Positions 7,542 through 11,076 of a stretch of 11,076 nt of DNA are shown here, piece by piece. The stretch's first letter is position 1. Every line of letters begins with the position of its first letter. This DNA comes from Burkholderiales bacterium UBA4615. GTDB taxonomy: Bacteria; Pseudomonadota; Gammaproteobacteria; Burkholderiales; Burkholderiaceae_E. The position numbers and the translations under genes were made by a program. A model generated the notes under the pieces. It was not told where the DNA came from. It worked only from the letters and a program-made list of their open reading frames with translations, and did no database searches. Location: assembly GCA_002386465.1 (NCBI GenBank), contig DGIT01000071.1:1-11076 (forward strand), read 5' to 3'.

Positions 7542-7557
7542 CGGAACGATTTGTGCT
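7542..7557 (+). promoter_or_regulatory. Candidate sigma-54 (-24/-12) promoter of amt
   Basis: CGGAACG-ATTT-GTGCT fits the sigma-54 consensus TGGCACG-N4-TTGCW at 9 of 12 defined positions, with the essential GG (7543-7544) and GC (7555-7556) separated by exactly 10 nt. Transcription would start near 7568, giving a leader of about 37 nt before the amt ATG. Nitrogen-controlled amt genes are classically driven by sigma-54 and NtrC, so the site makes sense where it is. An upstream activator site was not found. Confidence 0.5.
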
Positions 7558-7604
7558 TTTTCGGTGCATCGCATTGAGCCCAAAGACGCTCCCGGAGAAA
7601 GCAG

Positions 7605-8807
7605 ATGGATGCCATGAAGACCGGTACCGACACCTTGTTCATCCTGCTGGGCGCCATCATGGTCCTGGCCATGCATGCCGGCTTCGCCTTCCTGGAGCTC
7701 GGCACGGTGCGCTACAAGAACCAGGTCAACGCGCTGGTCAAGATCCTGGTCGACTTCGCGGTCTCCACCCTGTCCTACTTTCTGTTGGGCTACCTGGTGG
7801 CGTATGGCACTTCCTTCCTGGTTGGCGCGGAAACACTGGTGCAGAAGAACGGCTACGACCTGGTCAAGTTCTTCTTTCTGCTGACCTTCGCAGCCGCGAT
7901 TCCCGCGATCGTTTCGGGCGGCATCGCCGAGCGCGCCCGCTTCGGGCCCCAGCTGATCGCCACCGCTCTGCTGGTCGGTCTGGTCTACCCGCTCTTCGAA
8001 GGCATGGCCTGGAGCGAGCGCTTCGGGTTCCAGGCCTGGATCAAAGGCGCTTTCGGCGAAACCTTCCATGACTTCGCGGGCTCGGTCGTCGTGCACGCCG
8101 TGGGCGGCTGGATCGGTCTGATGGCGGTACTGGCGCTGGGTGCGCGCAGCGGGCGCTACGGGCGCGATGGCCGGATCGCGGCGCATCCGCCTTCAAGTAT
8201 CCCCTTCCTGGCGCTGGGCAGCTGGGTACTGGTTGTCGGCTGGTTCGGCTTCAATGTCATGAGCGCGCAGGAAATCGGCAAGATCAGCGGTCTGGTGGCG
8301 GTCAACTCGCTCATGGCGATGGTCGGCGGCACATTGGCGGCGACCCTGCTTGGGCGCAACGATCCGGGCTTCGTGCACAACGGTCCGCTGGCCGGGTTGG
8401 TGGCCGTTTGCGCGGGCTCGGACATCATGCATCCGCTGGGTGCACTGGTGGTGGGTGGGGTCGCCGGGGCGCTCTTTGTGAGCATGTTCACCCTGACGCA
8501 AAACCGTCTGAAGATCGACGATGTGCTCGGCGTCTGGCCGCTGCATGGCTTGTGCGGTGCGTGGGGCGGCGTGGCAGCAGGCGTCTTCGGTCAGCAGGCG
8601 CTGGGCGGCCTGGGCGGGGTCAGTCTGGGCGCGCAGGTGGTCGGTACGCTGGCGGGCATCGCCGTGGCGGTGGTCGGCGGAGGCATCATCTATTTCGGAA
8701 TGAAAGCGGTGACCAGCCTGCGACTTGATCAGGAAGCAGAATTCGAGGGCGCAGACCTCTCCATCCATCGCATCTCGGCGACACCGGAACGCCAGACCTC
8801 GTTCTGA
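7605..8807 (+). CDS. amt: Ammonium transporter, Amt/MEP/Rh family
   Basis: A trimeric inner-membrane ammonium channel of 400 residues. The ATG at 7605 has GGAG 7 nt upstream; the ATG at 7614 is a possible alternative. There is no cleavable signal peptide: the first membrane helix starts near residue 9, and about 11 helices follow. Family landmarks are FLELGTVR (29-36), FAAAIPAIVSGGIAER (95-110), Asp157 with the first pore histidine His164 (DFAGSVVVH), and the second pore histidine His314 (WPLHGLCGAWG). The C-terminal tail keeps an acidic EAEFEGADLS segment like the one through which GlnK gates AmtB, then diverges. Many amt genes are paired with glnK; none is seen here. A DUF6502-like pseudogene starts about 10 nt downstream in the same frame. 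A candidate sigma-54 promoter suggests induction under nitrogen limitation. Confidence 0.95.
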   Translation: MDAMKTGTDTLFILLGAIMVLAMHAGFAFLELGTVRYKNQVNALVKILVDFAVSTLSYFLLGYLVAYGTSFLVGAETLVQKNGYDLVKFFFLLTFAAAIPAIVSGGIAERARFGPQLIATALLVGLVYPLFEGMAWSERFGFQAWIKGAFGETFHDFAGSVVVHAVGGWIGLMAVLALGARSGRYGRDGRIAAHPPSSIPFLALGSWVLVVGWFGFNVMSAQEIGKISGLVAVNSLMAMVGGTLAATLLGRNDPGFVHNGPLAGLVAVCAGSDIMHPLGALVVGGVAGALFVSMFTLTQNRLKIDDVLGVWPLHGLCGAWGGVAAGVFGQQALGGLGGVSLGAQVVGTLAGIAVAVVGGGIIYFGMKAVTSLRLDQEAEFEGADLSIHRISATPERQTSF

Positions 8808-8816
8808 GGGGGCAAG

Positions 8817-9451
8817 CTGGACGCGATCGGCGCCCCGGCGGGTGCCGTCGCAAGCGGCTCAGTCACGCCGGTTGCACTGGAAGCGCTGCAGGCGATCCTC
8901 GCCCCTGTGACAAAGGTTGCCGTCGACCAGGGCGTGCCATTCAATCAGATGGAAGAGCTGCTCAAGCAGGCCATGGTCCAGGCGGCGGTACAGGCCACCT
9001 GCCAGGGCGAGGGCGAACCAGCCCCGGTCAGCCGGCTCAGTGTCATCACCAGCATTCACCGCAAGGAAGTCAAACGCCTGCTCGAGCCGACCGCGCCTGC
9101 GCAGTTGGCAGCCAGCGTCACCCCGGCAGCTGAACTCTTCACGCGCTGGCTCACCTCCCGGGATTGGCAAAGCCCGGACGGCAAGCCGCTCGCACTGCCC
9201 CGCCGCCCTTCGCCCTACGATTCACCCAACTTCGAGATGCTAGCGCGCAATCCGTCACAGTCGCTATCGAGCAGACACGCCTATTCGTGGGCACCTTGCT
9301 GCACACCCTGGCCCCCGAGCTCAAGCAGCTCGAAGCCCAGGATCAGGCTGACGCGCGTCCCGCTGATCAGCGGATCCGGATCGGTCTGTATTGCTACGCT
9401 GCACCCACACCCCGCCTCTCCTCAGAGAAGCCTTCAGGCCAAGATGACTAA
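8817..9451 (+). pseudogene. Decayed DUF6502-like gene (internal deletion and frameshift)
   Basis: The remains of a gene resembling the DUF6502 family (function unknown). One frame carries the N-terminal part: ALEALQAILAPVTKVAVD, GVPFNQMEELLKQA, then SRLSVITSIHRKEVKRLLEP and RWLTSRDWQSPDGKPL, ending near FEMLAR (about 9250). The C-terminal part is in another frame from about 9252: SVTV, then LFVGTLLHTLAPELKQLE and DQRIRIGLYCYAAP, ending at TAA 9449-9451. Intact relatives, as I remember them, have over 100 more residues between these parts, so the middle is deleted and the join is out of frame. No ATG, GTG or TTG precedes the conserved start; the first is GTG at 8907, inside the conserved segment. 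A CTG at 8817 behind GAGGGGG may be the mutated start. The last bases overlap the start of the next pseudogene. Confidence 0.75.
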
Positions 9452-10160
9452 ACGTTTGGTGACCCCGCTCTTTCCCTTCGCCTCGATGGACGCCGCCCCC
9501 AGCCCGATGCGTCGACGTGCGCTCACCTCACTCGGCGGATTGGCGGTCATGGCCAGCGGCTGAGGCGGCTCGGGCGGCACCAGTGATCTGGCCGGCGTGG
9601 GCAGCGGCGGCACGGGGGCCGCCTTCGGGTTCGGCGTGATCTCCGGCTTTGGCTCGATCATCGTCAATGGCATCCAGTTTGAGGACGACGCCGCCAGCGT
9701 CACCGAAGATCTTGGCAACCCGCGCGGCCACAGCGAACTCGGATTGGGCATGGTCATGGAAATCCACGGGTCAGCCGATGAATCGACCGGCCTGGGCAAG
9801 GTCACCGCCGCGCGCATTCAGAGCGAGCTGAAGGGCCTGGTCACCAGCGTGACGCCCAATCCCACCACCCCTGGCACCGGTGAGGTGATGGTGCTGGGCA
9901 CGGTGCGCGCCACGTCCACCACGGTCTGGCAAAACGTAAGCGGTATGAGGTCAAGGGCGTCATCGTACGGTTCGCTGGCAAAGAGAATTTCACCGTCAAA
10001 GACAGCGTCAACCGGGAGTTCAACTTCGGTGGGCAGTAAGGCCACCGGCAAGGATGGCGGCCCCTTACCCGTACTGGGCAACGGATCAGCCGTCCAGATG
10101 AAGTTCACCATCGCCGGCCCCGGCCCGCTCAAGGCGACACAGATCCGTCTGGACACCTGA
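9444..10160 (+). pseudogene. Decayed DUF5666-like lipoprotein gene
   Basis: The remains of a gene for a probable exported lipoprotein with DUF5666-like repeats (function unknown). From ATG 9444 or 9507 the frame encodes a signal peptide, RRRALTSLGGLAVMASG. It then hits TGA at 9561-9563 exactly where the lipobox cysteine is expected. In the same frame beyond it lies the Gly-rich linker GGSGGTSDLAGVGSGGTG, then FGVISGFGSIIVNGIQFEDD and GMVMEIHGSADES, typical of the family. A middle section, YEVKGVIVRFAGKENFTVKD (from 9944), is in another frame, which stops at TAA 10037-10039. The ending, SAVQMKFTIAGPGPLKATQI, is back in the first frame and stops at TGA 10158-10160. About 25-30 residues also seem missing before the middle section. 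A GTG at 9597 could start a 187-residue product lacking a signal peptide, but it has no ribosome binding site. Confidence 0.78.
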
Positions 10161-10182
10161 GTTCAACGCCTGACTGCTCAGC

Positions 10183-10216
10183 GATCTGCCCTGCGTGCCT
10201 GTACGCAGGGCAGATC
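10183..10216 (+). terminator. Perfect 14-bp inverted repeat, likely terminator hairpin
   Basis: GATCTGCCCTGCGT (10183-10196) pairs perfectly with 10203-10216 across a 6-nt loop (GCCTGT). It sits 22 nt after the last stop of the DUF5666 remnant and about 130 nt before the groESL promoter, as expected for a terminator insulating groESL from upstream transcription. No T-tract follows, so it could instead be another kind of hairpin element. Confidence 0.6.
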
Positions 10217-10347
10217 ACGCCGGTTGCAAGTGCAAGTACAGCCCCCGCTCGCCTTCTCTGCCTGTTCGCCTTCTTTCAGGCCAGGCCCAAATTCCGCCTG
10301 CCAGAAGCCGGCACACCCGATCCCGATGCCCGCGTCGTCCGGGCGCC

Positions 10348-10376
10348 TTGAACTTGTCACACTCATCGGGTAGTAT
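10348..10376 (+). promoter_or_regulatory. Predicted sigma-70 promoter of groESL
   Basis: TTGAAC (10348-10353) and TAGTAT (10371-10376) are separated by 17 nt, the optimal distance; each hexamer matches 4 of 6 consensus bases. The start of transcription would fall near 10383, inside the CIRCE element, so bound HrcA would block RNA polymerase. CTTGAA at 10347-10352 also resembles a heat-shock sigma-32 -35 box, but no good matching -10 box is seen. Confidence 0.65.
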
Positions 10377-10402
10377 TAGCACTCGCAAACGGTGAGTGCT
10401 AG
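10376..10402 (+). promoter_or_regulatory. CIRCE operator (HrcA binding site)
   Basis: TTAGCACTC (10376-10384), a 9-nt spacer and GAGTGCTAG (10394-10402) match the CIRCE consensus TTAGCACTC-N9-GAGTGCTAA at 17 of 18 arm positions; only the last base differs (G for A). CIRCE is bound by the heat-shock repressor HrcA, which depends on GroEL for activity, giving feedback control of groESL. hrcA itself is not in the window. Confidence 0.95.
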
Positions 10403-10420
10403 TAATGTCTGGTGCTCGCA

Positions 10421-10436
10421 GACCCGTGAAAGGGTC
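10421..10436 (+). other. Small hairpin in the groESL leader
   Basis: GACCC (10421-10425) and GGGTC (10432-10436) flank GTGAAA, about 85 nt before groES. With CIRCE it would make a second stem in the roughly 138-nt leader. It may affect mRNA stability; no function is shown. Confidence 0.3.
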
Positions 10437-10520
10437 GCTCGTTTCGTGATGCCCGCCTCTGGCCACCGCATCAATCCCTCACTCACTCAGTGTCTCAACC
10501 CGTCATAGGAGCCCTGTCCC

Positions 10521-10808
10521 ATGAAGCTTCGTCCTTTGCATGATCGCGTGATCATCAAGCGCCTCGACAACGAGCGCAAAACCGCCTCGGGCATCGTGAT
10601 CCCCGAAACCGCGGCCGAAAAGCCCGACCAGGGCGAGATCCTCGCAGTCGGTAACGGCAAAGTCGGCGACGACGGCAAGGTGCGTGCGCTCGGCGTCAAG
10701 GTCGGCGACAAAGTGCTGTTCGGCAAGTACTCGGGCCAGACCGTGAAGGTCGATGGCGAAGAACTCCTCGTCATGCGCGAGGAAGACATCATGGCCGTGG
10801 TCGAGTAA
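10521..10808 (+). CDS. groES: GroES co-chaperonin (Hsp10)
   Basis: The 95-residue co-chaperonin whose heptamer caps the GroEL ring and encloses substrate proteins in the cytosol. AGGAG at 10507-10511 stands 9 nt before the ATG. The sequence is a standard GroES: the conserved opening LRPLHDRV, the mobile loop at about 17-34 (ERKTASGIVIPETAAEKP) that docks on the GroEL apical domain, the roof-loop region around 45-55, and the closing GEELLVMREEDIMAVVE. It is the first gene of the groESL operon, with groEL 41 nt downstream, and should be repressed through the CIRCE operator and induced by heat. Confidence 0.98.
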   Translation: MKLRPLHDRVIIKRLDNERKTASGIVIPETAAEKPDQGEILAVGNGKVGDDGKVRALGVKVGDKVLFGKYSGQTVKVDGEELLVMREEDIMAVVE

Positions 10809-10849
10809 GCCACGCCCCCAGACTGAACCCGAATTAAAGGAGTCATTAC

Positions 10850-11076
10850 ATGGCAGCCAAGCAGGTTTTCTTCGGCGACGATGCGCGCCACAAAATGGTT
10901 GAGGGCGTCAACATCCTCGCCAACGCAGTCAAAGTCACCCTCGGCCCGAAAGGCCGCAACGTCGTGCTCGAGCGCAGCTTCGGCGCACCCACCGTCACCA
11001 AGGACGGTGTGTCGGTCGCTAAAGAAATCGAGCTCAAGGACAAGTTCCAGAACATGGGCGCCCAGATGGTCAAGGA
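10850..11076 (+). CDS. groEL: GroEL chaperonin (3' end outside window)
   Basis: The first 75 residues of the 60-kDa chaperonin that folds proteins inside a double heptameric ring with ATP. AAAGGAG (10836-10842) lies 7 nt before the ATG. The equatorial nucleotide-binding segment is present: VTLGPKGRNVVL (29-40) and TKDGVSVAKE (50-59) with Asp52. The piece is collinear with E. coli GroEL from its first residues and has no breaks. It is co-transcribed with groES. The window ends inside codon 76, so the rest of the gene is not seen. Confidence 0.98.
   Translation, partial: MAAKQVFFGDDARHKMVEGVNILANAVKVTLGPKGRNVVLERSFGAPTVTKDGVSVAKEIELKDKFQNMGAQMVK

Larger units (their letters stand above)
7263..7604 (+). 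other. Intergenic region upstream of amt
   Basis: A 342-nt stretch without a credible gene; frames crossing it are short and match nothing I know. Its first 45 nt hold a pair of overlapping hairpins after the SDR stop, and its end holds a candidate sigma-54 promoter for amt. A perfect 10-bp palindrome, GCGGTACCGC, lies at 7355-7364, roughly 190 nt upstream of that promoter. No clear NtrC-type site was recognised. There is no glnK here. Confidence 0.6.

Noticed and set aside
8907..9563. A 218-residue intact protein starting at GTG 8907
   Set aside because: Its second half is an out-of-frame reading of DUF6502 C-terminal sequence joined to the next gene's signal peptide, so it is not one real protein.
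9561..9610. TGA at the lipobox read as selenocysteine
   Set aside because: The sequence just after the TGA can form only a weak CCAG/CTGG stem without the GGU-type apical loop of bacterial SECIS elements. The neighbouring frameshifts favour a simple nonsense mutation.

Overview
The window is GC-rich bacterial chromosome and looks like a betaproteobacterium, probably Burkholderiales. That placement rests on the UbiD, GroES and GroEL sequences, a CIRCE operator at groESL, an Amt protein of a type I associate with betaproteobacteria, and a DUF6502-DUF5666 gene pair. No tRNA, rRNA, CRISPR array, insertion sequence or phage gene was seen. Most of the window is core metabolism, envelope and chaperone genes; the one disturbed stretch is a decaying two-gene unit at 8808-10160.

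Layout. 1-1541 (+): the end of a single-domain rhodanese gene, then a class I PLP aminotransferase 11 nt downstream. 1603-2727 (-): a secreted lytic transglycosylase, convergent with the aminotransferase. 2728-3275: a 548-nt divergent intergenic region with no convincing gene, but with several inverted repeats and helically phased CAACC boxes. 3276-4832 (+): ubiD (ubiquinone synthesis), convergent with dacB/PBP4 (4854-6446, -) across a 21-nt gap that holds a small hairpin. 6492-7262 (+): a short-chain dehydrogenase divergent from dacB. 7605-8807 (+): an Amt ammonium transporter behind a plausible sigma-54 promoter. 8817-9451 and 9444-10160 (+): remnants of DUF6502-like and DUF5666-like genes, both clearly broken. 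10183-10216: a perfect 14-bp inverted repeat. 10348-10402: the groESL promoter with an overlapping CIRCE operator. 10521-10808: groES. 10850-11076: the start of groEL, cut by the window edge.

How the genes work together. groES-groEL form a heat-shock operon, probably repressed by HrcA. amt appears to be nitrogen-regulated, although no glnK is seen beside it. The transglycosylase and PBP4 both act on periplasmic peptidoglycan but are not in one operon. I found no convincing new multi-gene system. The most informative observation is the coordinated decay of the DUF6502-DUF5666 pair: a probable lost start codon, an internal deletion with frameshift, a TGA exactly where the lipobox cysteine should be, and a frame-shifted middle segment. 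The DUF family assignments come from recognising sequence patterns, not from a search.
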